Positions 1 through 8,690 of a stretch of DNA of 64,000 nucleotides are shown piece by piece. Made by a program: the position numbers and the translations under genes. Numbering within the stretch: position 1 is the first letter of the stretch; each line of letters opens with the position of its first letter. The DNA is from CAYWWY01 sp964462525 (lineage in GTDB: Bacteria > Thermotogota > Thermotogae > MWEM01): NCBI GenBank assembly GCA_964462525.1, contig CAYWWY010000006.1:48208-112207 (forward strand). The letters run 5' to 3'. Under the pieces are notes generated by a model. The model was not told the origin of the DNA and did no database searches. It was given only the letters and a program-made list of their open reading frames with translations.

Positions 1-1409
1 CGCGCATGAAGTCCAAACACGCCAAGGTTATGTTCCCTTTGGCCGGAAAACCCATAATCGGATGGGTGACTGACGCGGTGGCTTGTTTTTTAGAAACCCG
101 CCCACCCGCTACGATCGCAATTGTTGTCGGGCCAGAGATGGAGGAGATCCATGCTTGGTTTCACCAGCAAATGCCCATGTTTCAAAAGCGAGGGATCACC
201 ATAAAGCTGTTCAATCAAGAAAAACGTCTGGGGACCGGTCATGCAGTGAAAACAGCATCTTCCGCATTTGAAGGGCTTTTGGATGATGAAAAGGTGTTGA
301 TCCTGAATGGGGATGTTCCTTTGGTTCAACCCGCCACTCTCAGCGCGCTTGTCCGAGCCGCTCAAGACAAAGCGGGCGCTGTTTTGACAATGAACTTGAG
401 CGATCCCAGAGGATATGGCCGGATTATCCGGAATGATCAGGGAATGATGGGGCAAATCATTGAAGATAAAGATTTGGATATGAACCAGAGGGCAATCAGC
501 GAAGTGAATACAGGGATCTACGCATTTTCGGTTCATTCTTTGCGGGACGCAATCGGTAAATTATCCAACGACAACGCACAAGGAGAATACTATCTTCCAG
601 AGGTAGTCCATCATATCTCAACGCAAAACGGTGTTGTTGGCACGTTGATTCTACAAGACCTTTGGGAAGCCCGTGGGGTCAATAATCGGTACGAGCTTTC
701 AATGATTGAACAGGAGGTCAACCATCGGGTTTCCAAGCATTGGATGTTGGAGGGCGTTACCATCGTTGATCCTCAAACAACCTACATCCACCCCACCGTA
801 TCCTTAGGGATGGACACCATTGTTATGCCCATGACAACGATTTATGGCAACACACATATTGGCCAAGATTGCGTGATCGGACCCATGACCCAATTGGTTG
901 ATTGCCGTTTGGGCAATGGTGTCCGGGTTGAACGGTCCCATTGCAAGCAAGCGCAGATCGATGATCACGCGCAGGTGGGTCCCTTTGCTCGGTTGCGGGA
1001 AGGAAGTATTATCGAACGAAACGCCCGCGTGGGTAATTATGTTGAGCTGAAAAAAACCCGCCTCGGGAAGGGCTCAAAAGCTCAACATTTGACTTATCTG
1101 GGTGATGCTGTGGTTGAAGACGATGTCAATGTGGGGGCGGGGACGATCACCTGCAACTACGATGGATACGCCAAGTACCCAACAACCATTCGAACAGGAG
1201 CTTTTATCGGAAGCAATACCGCTTTAGTGGCGCCTGTAGTGATCGGTAAAGGCGCGATTATCGGCGCAGGTTCTACAATTACTCGGGATGTTCCAGATAA
1301 CGCGCTATCAATCGGACGCGGGCGACAGGTGAATAAAGAGGGGTATGCGGAGGAATATCGGAAATTTCGAGAAGGAAACCCGAAAGGGGGAGATGACCGT
1401 GCCCTTTAA
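1..1409 (+). CDS. glmU: GlmU, bifunctional UDP-GlcNAc synthesis enzyme (5' partial)
   Basis: Bifunctional N-acetylglucosamine-1-phosphate uridyltransferase and glucosamine-1-phosphate acetyltransferase, which makes cytoplasmic UDP-GlcNAc for peptidoglycan and lipopolysaccharide. The window begins inside the nucleotide-binding motif: the frame already reads R-M-K-S at base 3, matching the end of the usual GxGTRM-K signature. The Met at base 6 is therefore internal and the true start lies upstream. The N-terminal half carries the uridyltransferase features (LNGDVPL, EVNTGIYAF). The C-terminal half is a left-handed beta-helix of hexapeptide repeats with the acetyltransferase stretch GAGTITCNYDG. 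The stop overlaps prs by 17 bases, so the two are probably translated together. Confidence 0.97.
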   Translation, partial: RMKSKHAKVMFPLAGKPIIGWVTDAVACFLETRPPATIAIVVGPEMEEIHAWFHQQMPMFQKRGITIKLFNQEKRLGTGHAVKTASSAFEGLLDDEKVLILNGDVPLVQPATLSALVRAAQDKAGAVLTMNLSDPRGYGRIIRNDQGMMGQIIEDKDLDMNQRAISEVNTGIYAFSVHSLRDAIGKLSNDNAQGEYYLPEVVHHISTQNGVVGTLILQDLWEARGVNNRYELSMIEQEVNHRVSKHWMLEGVTIVDPQTTYIHPTVSLGMDTIVMPMTTIYGNTHIGQDCVIGPMTQLVDCRLGNGVRVERSHCKQAQIDDHAQVGPFARLREGSIIERNARVGNYVELKKTRLGKGSKAQHLTYLGDAVVEDDVNVGAGTITCNYDGYAKYPTTIRTGAFIGSNTALVAPVVIGKGAIIGAGSTITRDVPDNALSIGRGRQVNKEGYAEEYRKFREGNPKGGDDRAL

Positions 1410-2349
1410 CCGGCCGGAGGTGAAAGTGTTCTCAGGAAGAGCCAACCGCGATCTAGCGCAGCGAGTGGCCCAAATAATGAACATGCAATTGGGAGAACTC
1501 CATTCAGAAAGGTTTGCTGATGGAGAGATCAATCTCCGGATCGGAGAAACAGTCCGTGGTCACGATGTTGTTCTGATTCAACCAACCTGCACTCCTGTCA
1601 ATGAAAACCTGATGGAACTTTTGGTTATGATTGATGCATTCAAGAGAGCTTCTGCCAATACGATCACTGCCGTGATGCCGTATTTCGGTTATGCGCGGCA
1701 AGATCGGAAAGCCCGTGGGCGTGATCCCATCAGCGCAAAGCTTGTCGCCAATCTCTTAACAGTAGCCGGTACGACACGTGTGATCACAATGGATCTGCAT
1801 GCAGATCAGATCCAGGGTTTTTTTGACATCCCGTTAGACAATCTCCAAAGTTTTCCGATTTTCGTTCGGCACTTTCTTAGCATGGATGATTTCAATCCCG
1901 AAGATTACGTGGTTGTTTCTCCAGATGTAGGAGGGGTGACACGAGCACGCCGGTTTGCGGAGAAGCTGAAGGCTTCTTTAGCGATTTTGGATAAGAGGAG
2001 ACCCCGAGAAAATGTAGCTGAGATTCTTCATGTAATCGGAGACGTACAAGGAAAAAAGGCTATTTTGGTTGATGATATCATCGATACGGGTCGATCACTG
2101 ATCAATTCGGGAAAAGCGCTTATGGAACAAGGTGCTTTGACAGTGGATGCGTATGCGACCCACGCCATCCTATCCGATAATGGCCCACAAAGGTTTGAGG
2201 AATCGGTGATCCAAAATGTATATATAACCAATTCCATCCCTCAACCCAAATTACCGGAGATGTTCAAGGTCCTTGACATAGCTCCGCTGTTAGGAGAAGC
2301 TGTGCTTCGGGTTCGAAAGAATCTTTCGATTTCCATTTTGTTTCGATGA
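1393..2349 (+). CDS. prs: Ribose-phosphate pyrophosphokinase (PRPP synthase)
   Basis: Makes PRPP from ribose 5-phosphate and ATP for nucleotide, His, Trp and NAD synthesis. The chosen ATG at 1393 follows an AAAGGGGGA ribosome-binding site inside the end of glmU and gives a 318-residue protein of the normal family length. An earlier in-frame start at 1345 would add a non-homologous tail. Family signatures visible are FADGEINLRI near the N terminus, YFGYARQDRK, the metal-binding stretch TMDLHADQIQGFF, and the PRPP loop VDDIIDTG. The C-terminal end reads VLRVRKNLSISILF. The order glmU-prs-rplY-pth is conserved in several bacterial groups. Confidence 0.97.
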   Translation: MTVPFNRPEVKVFSGRANRDLAQRVAQIMNMQLGELHSERFADGEINLRIGETVRGHDVVLIQPTCTPVNENLMELLVMIDAFKRASANTITAVMPYFGYARQDRKARGRDPISAKLVANLLTVAGTTRVITMDLHADQIQGFFDIPLDNLQSFPIFVRHFLSMDDFNPEDYVVVSPDVGGVTRARRFAEKLKASLAILDKRRPRENVAEILHVIGDVQGKKAILVDDIIDTGRSLINSGKALMEQGALTVDAYATHAILSDNGPQRFEESVIQNVYITNSIPQPKLPEMFKVLDIAPLLGEAVLRVRKNLSISILFR

Positions 2350-2389
2350 TGATAGATTGGATAGAGAAGATAAGGAGGAATGAAGACCT

Positions 2390-3046
2390 ATGAAGAAGCA
2401 ACAAATGGATGTGATGGAAAGGAATCAAACAAAGTCTTTGGGATCCCGGAAAGTAAGACAGGCAGGGAAGATTCCTGCTGTTGTCTATGGTCCAGATTTT
2501 GAGCCTTTGCATGTATCGGTGGAGAACAAAGTCTTTATGACCATTTCAAAGACCCTTTCCACCACAGTGCCGATTCAGTTGAACATTCAAAAACTGGACG
2601 GTTCTCAATCCACAACCCCGGCTTACTTGAAGCAAGTGCAGCGGCACAAAGTCACAGACGCGGTTTCTCATATTGACTTTTTCGTGGCTTCTGCGACCCA
2701 TGTTATGCACGTGGCTATACCCATTCGGTATGAGCATACTCCCGCCGGGGTAAAGAAAGGCGGAATTGCAGAACACCACTATGATTCAATCTTGGTGGAA
2801 GCATTGCCAAAGGATATTCCCGCAGATATCGTCGTGGATTTGACCGATCTTGAGCTGGGGGAAAGCATTACTGTAGCAGATTTAAATCTACCAGAAACCG
2901 TCAAACCCATGATGAATCTCGACGATATTCTCATCTCCATTTCCGTGCCACGGGGTCTTTCGGAAGAAGAAGAAGCTGCAGAAGTGGAAGAGGGAGGAGA
3001 AGCGGAACCGGAAGTCATTACGGCCAAAAAACCCCAAGAAGAATGA
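2390..3046 (+). CDS. rplY: Ribosomal protein bL25, long (Ctc/TL5) form
   Basis: 5S rRNA-binding 50S ribosomal protein of the two-domain Ctc/TL5 type, 218 residues. The N-terminal RNA-binding domain (about residues 1-95) contains GSRKVRQAGKIPAVVYG. A C-terminal beta domain (about 96-185) ends with the typical VPRG. The last 30 residues form a glutamate-rich acidic tail that is common in this form. The ATG at 2390 follows the strong site AAGGAGG with an 11-base gap. An out-of-frame ATG at 2380 lies too close to that site. The stop overlaps the pth start as ATGA. Confidence 0.95.
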   Translation: MKKQQMDVMERNQTKSLGSRKVRQAGKIPAVVYGPDFEPLHVSVENKVFMTISKTLSTTVPIQLNIQKLDGSQSTTPAYLKQVQRHKVTDAVSHIDFFVASATHVMHVAIPIRYEHTPAGVKKGGIAEHHYDSILVEALPKDIPADIVVDLTDLELGESITVADLNLPETVKPMMNLDDILISISVPRGLSEEEEAAEVEEGGEAEPEVITAKKPQEE

Positions 3047-3657
3047 ACCCTTGGGTTGTTTTCGGTCTGGGCAATCCTGGCCCGCAGTATGCCACAAGCA
3101 GGCATAATGTGGGCTTTATGGCTATTGACTCATTTCTGAACTCATTGCCCGCTCCTCAAATCTTGGATCGCGGAGAACGGGAGCGTTTTTTGTGGTGGAA
3201 AGTGGCTGCGCCAATCCAACCTTTGATTCTTGTCAAACCCATGACATTCATGAATCTGAGTGATGAGGCATACAAAGATGCATTGGGTATCTTTCGGTTT
3301 GAACCTCAGGAGACCCTGATTATCTATGATGATGTTTCGATGAACCTCGGGAAGATCCGCATTCGTTCAAAGGGTTCATCGGGAGGGCAAAAAGGAATTG
3401 ATGCCATTCTGCGTCTCTTAGAAACACAGGAGATCAAGCGGATCAAGATGGGAATCGGACCAAAACCGGAAAGGCGAGCGCTTTCCGATTTTGTCTTGGA
3501 GCCATTCACGGAGGAAGAGTTACCGATTCTGAAAAAAATGGTGGATCGAGTGGTTCAATTGTTGCATATGATGCGAAGAATGGATTTTGAGAAGGCTTTG
3601 AACCTCTTTTCCCGCCAACGGGCGCAAGGAGAAGCAGATGAAGTGCAACCGATGTAA
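3043..3657 (+). CDS. pth: Peptidyl-tRNA hydrolase
   Basis: Cytoplasmic enzyme that releases tRNA from stalled peptidyl-tRNA. At 204 residues it is of normal length. Recognisable motifs are FGLGNPGPQYATSRHNVGF with the catalytic His of RHNVGF, KPMTFMNLSD, and YDDVSMNLGKIRIRSKGSSGGQKGI with the catalytic Asp. It overlaps the end of rplY by four bases and its own end overlaps the next gene, so it lies within one transcription unit. The position directly after rplY is the commonest location for pth in genomes with this gene order. Confidence 0.96.
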   Translation: MNPWVVFGLGNPGPQYATSRHNVGFMAIDSFLNSLPAPQILDRGERERFLWWKVAAPIQPLILVKPMTFMNLSDEAYKDALGIFRFEPQETLIIYDDVSMNLGKIRIRSKGSSGGQKGIDAILRLLETQEIKRIKMGIGPKPERRALSDFVLEPFTEEELPILKKMVDRVVQLLHMMRRMDFEKALNLFSRQRAQGEADEVQPM

Positions 3658-4096
3658 ACAAGAAGAAGCGCAGTTCCATCAAAAAGAATATGGATGCGAG
3701 ATGGAGAAGGAAATCCGTTTTTGTGAACGGTGCCTTAGGCAGACTTTGCAGCATGAAGCATCGGTCCCCTCAAAAAAGGCGGTAGAGCATTTGAGCATGC
3801 GAAATGCGCTAATTGAGGACCGTCAGTTCTCAGAGCACGCCCTTCAAGAGAGTCTGGCCTTTATGCTTCTCTTTCCCCAAGCCTTTCTATCAACCTTTAC
3901 TTCCGGTGATTTACCCTTTGATGAAAAAAGATGGGGGAAAATGGTTCTGGAGGTTCAATACCACTTTTATCGATTGAAGCTCCAGTCGGCTCAAAAGAAT
4001 GAAGATTACGATCAGGCGACTCAGTATAAAGAGATCATGCAGCGGATTATTCATTCGTATCGAAAGCAGTTTTCCGAGAAATGGGGGGATCTATGA
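3638..4096 (+). CDS. McsA-like zinc-finger protein with UVR motif
   Basis: Small 152-residue protein beginning with a Cys4 zinc-binding module: CNRC at the N terminus and CERC about 30 residues later. It ends in a helical segment with a UvrB/UvrC-type motif (KNEDYDQATQYKEIMQRII). This pattern resembles McsA, the zinc-binding activator of the arginine kinase McsB in Firmicutes. McsA proteins usually carry more than one zinc module and this one has one, and no mcsB or clpC is seen here. The precise role is therefore unknown. It overlaps pth at the start and the following lipoprotein gene by an ATGA at the end. Confidence 0.7.
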   Translation: MKCNRCKQEEAQFHQKEYGCEMEKEIRFCERCLRQTLQHEASVPSKKAVEHLSMRNALIEDRQFSEHALQESLAFMLLFPQAFLSTFTSGDLPFDEKRWGKMVLEVQYHFYRLKLQSAQKNEDYDQATQYKEIMQRIIHSYRKQFSEKWGDL

Positions 4097-4650
4097 AAAA
4101 AATCATTGGATTGACCCTGATGGCGGCTATGATGGTTTTAATCACCTCTTGTACAGTCGTTCCCAGTGTACGCGAACGTTATGAACAGTATGTAGCTTTA
4201 GCGGAAAAGGCGCTGAGTAATGCAAATTATCAAGCATCCAGAGGATATTGGGAAAGCGCTTTTCTTCTGACTTCCGATTCTCATAAAAGAGCGATGATCC
4301 TCGACTACATAGGGTTTACCCACTTTTTTGAAGGAGATCTCGACTCTGCGATGGGCCGGTTTGTGGAATCACGAGCGTATGGTGCAACCTATCGGAATTC
4401 AGTGGGCTGTCTGCATGTGGCCTATTGGTCCAGGGAATATGAGTCCGCTTATTTACATGGTCTACAAGCAATGGCCAATCCAGGGGAATTTTCATTGATG
4501 GTGGGAGGAGAACAGATGGATCATACCTCCTCCCAAACGCTCTTTGCCTTTACATTGGCCGTGTTGATGTTGGAACAGGAATTCGAAGCGTTGGCGCCGT
4601 CTTTAGAGCAACAACTGGTTGATCTGATCCGGGGGGTGTTTTTTCCATGA
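4093..4650 (+). CDS. Small predicted lipoprotein, TPR-like helical
   Basis: A 185-residue protein with a lipoprotein signal: MKKIIGLTLMAAMMVLITSC, modified Cys at residue 20. The ATG at 4093 overlaps the upstream stop as ATGA and places the basic residues at the N terminus; an in-frame ATG at 4081 would add four residues. The mature part is helical, with alternating small and aromatic residues (YVALAEKALSNANYQASRGY, YIGFTHFFEGDLDSAMGRF) that resemble tetratricopeptide repeats. No family is recognised. It is probably anchored in a membrane facing the periplasm. The end overlaps the M6 protease start, which suggests co-translation and possibly a shared surface function. Confidence 0.7.
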   Translation: MKKIIGLTLMAAMMVLITSCTVVPSVRERYEQYVALAEKALSNANYQASRGYWESAFLLTSDSHKRAMILDYIGFTHFFEGDLDSAMGRFVESRAYGATYRNSVGCLHVAYWSREYESAYLHGLQAMANPGEFSLMVGGEQMDHTSSQTLFAFTLAVLMLEQEFEALAPSLEQQLVDLIRGVFFP

Positions 4651-6233
4651 GACCCTTTTGTGTCCTTTTCAGTTTGATGATGGTTGCCCTTATCGGGTGG
4701 GCCATGCCCCCGCACTCTCGGATTATGGATGCGATTGAAGCCCGTACAGTGATCATGCCTGATTTGTCACTTCTCGATCGAGGAGAACCGGAAATCCGCG
4801 CAACGGGATCCCTGCGGGGGGTGCTTTTGTTGGCTGATTTTACCGATCAGCCCCGGATGGTCAGCACCCCGTTTTTTGATGATCTGATGAATGCACAGGG
4901 TCTGAACTTTGATCAAAAGTATCCAGGAAACCTCAATGTGAGTAGTGTCCGAGAGTTCTATCATCACAACTCAGGCGGGCTTCTGGATCTGCAGTTCGAT
5001 GTCTATGGCTGGTTTTTGCTCCCTGAGCCGTATTCTTATTACGTCAACAACCAGTACGGGATTTATGGTGCATATCCCAGGAATGCCCAAAAACTGGTGG
5101 AAGATTTGATTGAAGCAGCTGACCCATATGTGGACTTTTCTCAATACGATATGGGCGGAACAGGGCGGGTGGATTTTCTCATGGTGGTTCATACCGGACC
5201 GGGAGCAGAATTTACCGGAAACCCCAACGATATATGGAGCCACCAATGGTCTCTCCGTTCTCCTGTTACAAAGGATGGAGTTCGCCTTTCGGGGTATGCA
5301 ATGCAACCGGAGTACTGGGAAGTTCCATATGACATGACAATAGGGGTGTATGCGCATGAATTGGGACATCTTGCCTTGGGTTTGCCCGATCTGTACGATA
5401 CCCGACAAGGATCACCTTCCTACGGCATTGGGTACTGGGGCGTAATGGCTTCAGGGAGTTGGAACGATCAAACCAGCGACTATCCCAACAACCTGAGCGG
5501 ATATGGGGGCGCCCCTGCCGAGTTTAGCAGTTGGTCCAAAATCCGAGCGGGATGGATCGATCCGATCGTGATCGGTCCGACCACCACGCAATACCTGTTA
5601 TCGCCCGGCGTAGTTCTGAAATACCCGCATCCTCAAATCCCACAAGAGTATTTTTTGATCGAGTGGATTGCTGATTCTCCGTATAATCGGTTTTTGCCTG
5701 TTTATAATCGGGTTGCAATCTGGCATATCGATGATCGAAAATTTAGCTATGGTAATACCCAGCCATGGTATCCAGGCAAAGACCTCACCAACCACTATTT
5801 GGTAGCGCTACGCCAAGCAGACGGGCAATGGGACCTTGAAAAAAAAGCGAACCGAGGAGACGCGGGGGATCTATACGGTCAAGGAGACATATTTGTCAGT
5901 TTTTCCAACCCTGCAAGCCACTTCTATGATGGGCATCCTGGGGTTATGGTTCAGGGGATTGAGTTCCGGCCAGATGGGGTCATGTTGTATTTCGGAGAGC
6001 GGGATGTGTTATTTGTGATTCACTCTGGACCCATCCTTGGATGGTCGCGTATCTTTGTCTCTAATGAGGAAGAGGCGCCATTGGAGTTGTCTTTGTCTAC
6101 AAACGCCCCTCAAGAGATCCAGGATGCGTACGATGAACCCGAATTCACGCGGATACGTTCGGGGGTTTTTGCTTTCGAACTCCCGACAGAATGGTTGGAA
6201 TACATTCTCTTGTTTGGAACCCCGTTGCGGTAA
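4647..6233 (+). CDS. Secreted M6-family (immune inhibitor A-like) metalloprotease
   Basis: A 528-residue exported zinc endopeptidase. An N-terminal signal sequence (PFCVLFSLMMVALIGWA) is followed by a propeptide-like region. The zinc site is HELGHLALGLPDLYD, with ligands His237 and His241, catalytic Glu238, and a downstream Asp as third-ligand candidate, followed by the Met-turn-like stretch GVMASGSW. These match the M6 family typified by immune inhibitor A. The upstream DFLMVVHTGPGAE stretch is also typical. No C-terminal anchor or extra adhesion domain is visible. It overlaps the upstream lipoprotein gene by four bases. Its likely role is degradation of external protein; the substrate is unknown. 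Confidence 0.88.
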   Translation: MRPFCVLFSLMMVALIGWAMPPHSRIMDAIEARTVIMPDLSLLDRGEPEIRATGSLRGVLLLADFTDQPRMVSTPFFDDLMNAQGLNFDQKYPGNLNVSSVREFYHHNSGGLLDLQFDVYGWFLLPEPYSYYVNNQYGIYGAYPRNAQKLVEDLIEAADPYVDFSQYDMGGTGRVDFLMVVHTGPGAEFTGNPNDIWSHQWSLRSPVTKDGVRLSGYAMQPEYWEVPYDMTIGVYAHELGHLALGLPDLYDTRQGSPSYGIGYWGVMASGSWNDQTSDYPNNLSGYGGAPAEFSSWSKIRAGWIDPIVIGPTTTQYLLSPGVVLKYPHPQIPQEYFLIEWIADSPYNRFLPVYNRVAIWHIDDRKFSYGNTQPWYPGKDLTNHYLVALRQADGQWDLEKKANRGDAGDLYGQGDIFVSFSNPASHFYDGHPGVMVQGIEFRPDGVMLYFGERDVLFVIHSGPILGWSRIFVSNEEEAPLELSLSTNAPQEIQDAYDEPEFTRIRSGVFAFELPTEWLEYILLFGTPLR

Positions 6234-6258
6234 GCATAATTGAATAGGGGGGAAACCT

Positions 6259-7620
6259 ATGTGGTTTTTGGCGGTACCGGTACCGGAAGCAATCAAACGT
6301 GCACAGATGATGGGGGATTTTGAAGAAGCCCGAAGACGGATTGATCAATTCTTGACGAGACCTACCGTGCCTGAGCCAGTTCGGCTGCGCCTCGGATTTG
6401 AGGGGCATCGTATGGATGTGCTAAAACACGACTATTCCTATTCCGAAGAGGAAGCCCAACAAAAGTTTTTCCAATCTGTCAATGATAGCACTCCGGAGGA
6501 GTACGATTCATTGATTGCAGAAGGCTTGTTGGATAGCATGGTTATTGATGGAAAACGGCGATTCGCCAAACGGTTTGTCGAAAACCTCGGGTTTGCCTCG
6601 GAAGCTCATAAAAACCGAATGAAAGAGAAGGATCCTTTCGAAATTGAAGGAGACAAGCTGCGCCAAGAGCATTTGGAACGGCTTGCCCGATCCGAATGGC
6701 CCAAACGGTATCGTGTACAAGGCGAGGTTCGTCTTCGTTTAACGGATGATCAGGTTTCTGGACAGACCCTACGGTGTTGGCTTCCCCTACCCCGTGAAGG
6801 AGATCAACAGATTCGCGTTCGGCTTTTATCTGCCTCTCAACCATCGTATGCGGTCAATCCAATGTTTTCGGAAGCCCGATCCGTTTATATGGAAGCCCCA
6901 AAATCGAATGATTCTATCTTCTGGATCCGTTTTCAATACTTAATTCGAGAGTGGATCTCTCAAATTGACCCACTAAAAATTATCCCTCCGAGAAACCCCA
7001 TGGATTCCTTTTTACAGGAAGAAGCTCCCCATATCGTATTCACTCCGTATCTGAAATTCCTTGCCCACCGGATCGTTGGATCGGAATCCAACCCGTACTG
7101 GAAGGCAAAAGCGATTTATGAATGGATTACCCATCATATCCGATACTCCTTCATGAATCCGTATATCGTCTATGAAGACCTATCCACATTTGCCGCTGTC
7201 GAAGGACGAGGAGATTGCGGGGTTATGGCTCTTCTGTTTATAACATTGTGTCGAATCGCAGGGGTTCCTGCGCGATGGCAGTCGGGATGGTACGCCAATC
7301 CCATCCATTGTGGAAATCATGATTGGGCGCTCTTTTGGGTAGAACCGTACGGCTGGCTTCCGGTTGATGCTTCTTTTGGGCGGAGGTTTCGGAATGAGCC
7401 GATCTACCATAGTTTTTATTTTGGGAACCTCGATGCATTTCGAATGGTATCAACAGCCTCCTTTATGGCGCCGCTGAGCCCCACCAAGCGCTTTATCCGC
7501 AACGATCCGTACGATCATCAGGCGGGAGAAATGGAAACGGAAGACGCAGCGATCCGCAGTCATCAGTTGGAGTCAACCATTCGAATTCTCGCTTTTGAAG
7601 AGGATCAAGAGATCGTATGA
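6259..7620 (+). CDS. Transglutaminase-like cysteine peptidase-fold protein
   Basis: A 453-residue protein with a transglutaminase core in its C-terminal half. The probable catalytic triad is Cys320 in GRGDCGVMALLF, His354 in GNHDWALFWV and Asp370 in PVDASFG. The N-terminal 200 residues are charged and partly helical, followed by a beta-rich part of the kind often placed before bacterial transglutaminase cores (LRCWLPLPREGDQQIRV). No clear signal peptide precedes it, so it is probably cytoplasmic. The reaction is unknown; bacterial members are mostly proteases or peptidases. The end overlaps the NlpC/P60 gene by four bases, suggesting joint work on a peptide, perhaps a cell-wall peptide. Confidence 0.8.
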   Translation: MWFLAVPVPEAIKRAQMMGDFEEARRRIDQFLTRPTVPEPVRLRLGFEGHRMDVLKHDYSYSEEEAQQKFFQSVNDSTPEEYDSLIAEGLLDSMVIDGKRRFAKRFVENLGFASEAHKNRMKEKDPFEIEGDKLRQEHLERLARSEWPKRYRVQGEVRLRLTDDQVSGQTLRCWLPLPREGDQQIRVRLLSASQPSYAVNPMFSEARSVYMEAPKSNDSIFWIRFQYLIREWISQIDPLKIIPPRNPMDSFLQEEAPHIVFTPYLKFLAHRIVGSESNPYWKAKAIYEWITHHIRYSFMNPYIVYEDLSTFAAVEGRGDCGVMALLFITLCRIAGVPARWQSGWYANPIHCGNHDWALFWVEPYGWLPVDASFGRRFRNEPIYHSFYFGNLDAFRMVSTASFMAPLSPTKRFIRNDPYDHQAGEMETEDAAIRSHQLESTIRILAFEEDQEIV

Positions 7621-8690
7621 ACCACAGAGAGGATTTCAAGAATCCAAGCATGATCATCCAAAGAGTGATTGATAATCTGGGAGACCATAGGGTGTGCTAT
7701 TTTCGCGGAGATCTTCTGGAAGGAGATCCCGATACGCTTGTGGGAGAGGTTGATACTCGGGAGACATGGGAACGAATTCGCGAGCATTTAGATAAATTAG
7801 GTCTTGAAGATGTGATTCTTCAATTGCGGGTGCTTGAAGAAACCATCCCTGAAGGGTATCAGTACGCTATGGTGCGCGTTCCGGTCAGCGATATACGCAA
7901 AGATGGCCGGTTTCGGAGCGAACGGGTTCATCAGCTATTGTTCGGCGAATGGGTGCGGGTGTTGGATCTTTCGACCGACTACTGCCGGGTGAAAGACCTG
8001 GCGCGCGGGTATTTGGGGTATGCGCACCGCCAAAGCTTGGATTTTTGCAGTGAAAAACGGTATCATGAGATTCAAACCCTTCCTCGGTGGGTGGTACGCA
8101 AGCAGCATGCCTTCGCCTTTCGGCTTGCCGAACGGAGGAAAGATCGAAATATCCACATTTTAGAACAAGATTTGGGGTGGCTTCCTCTGGGATCATCGCT
8201 GCATGTAGCCGACGCGAATGAAGATCCATTGCGCGCTGAGATTCCTTCTGGCGAGATCGGGATCCCCCATGAAAGCTGCGGGTTGTATGAGTCCTCATCC
8301 ATATGCGAGATAAAAGGGCATCTTCCATATTACTCCCATGTTCCCTATCTCTGGGGTGGGTGCTCCACATATGGAACAGACTGTTCGGGATTTGTGATGC
8401 GATTGTTCGATATGATCGGGCGAGTGATTCCGAGAGATGCGGATCAACAAGAAAAGGCTTTTTGGGCAATTGAACAAGACCAAGCCCGATTTGGCGATCT
8501 TTGCTTTTTTCCAGGCCATGTGGGGTTGTTTATGGGAGACGGATGGATGCTTCATTCCAACATAACGCTTGGCGGAGTGACCATCAGCAACTTGTTTCAT
8601 CCCCGCAATTCCTACGAAAGCACCTTGTTCAAGACGATGACGAAGATCGGGCGTTGGGAAACCGGTTCGACCAGGGAAAAACGACCATGA
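7617..8690 (+). CDS. NlpC/P60 peptidase with SH3-like domains
   Basis: A 357-residue protein. A central SH3-like region (about residues 90-210) precedes a C-terminal NlpC/P60 papain-like domain. Catalytic residues are Cys256 in YGTDCSGFVMRLF, His301 in FFPGHVGLFMG, and a third polar residue candidate, His313 in MLHSN. This layout resembles YkfC-type gamma-D-glutamyl-L-diamino acid endopeptidases, which trim murein tripeptides. No signal peptide is apparent, which fits intracellular murein peptide recycling. It overlaps genes on both sides by four bases. Cleavage specificity is inferred from the family only. Confidence 0.85.
   Translation: MNHREDFKNPSMIIQRVIDNLGDHRVCYFRGDLLEGDPDTLVGEVDTRETWERIREHLDKLGLEDVILQLRVLEETIPEGYQYAMVRVPVSDIRKDGRFRSERVHQLLFGEWVRVLDLSTDYCRVKDLARGYLGYAHRQSLDFCSEKRYHEIQTLPRWVVRKQHAFAFRLAERRKDRNIHILEQDLGWLPLGSSLHVADANEDPLRAEIPSGEIGIPHESCGLYESSSICEIKGHLPYYSHVPYLWGGCSTYGTDCSGFVMRLFDMIGRVIPRDADQQEKAFWAIEQDQARFGDLCFFPGHVGLFMGDGWMLHSNITLGGVTISNLFHPRNSYESTLFKTMTKIGRWETGSTREKRP

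Noticed and set aside
7885..8469. A 194-residue minus-strand frame within the NlpC/P60 gene
   Set aside because: It is a shadow of a well-supported gene with intact catalytic residues; Arg/Ser-rich composition and no start context.
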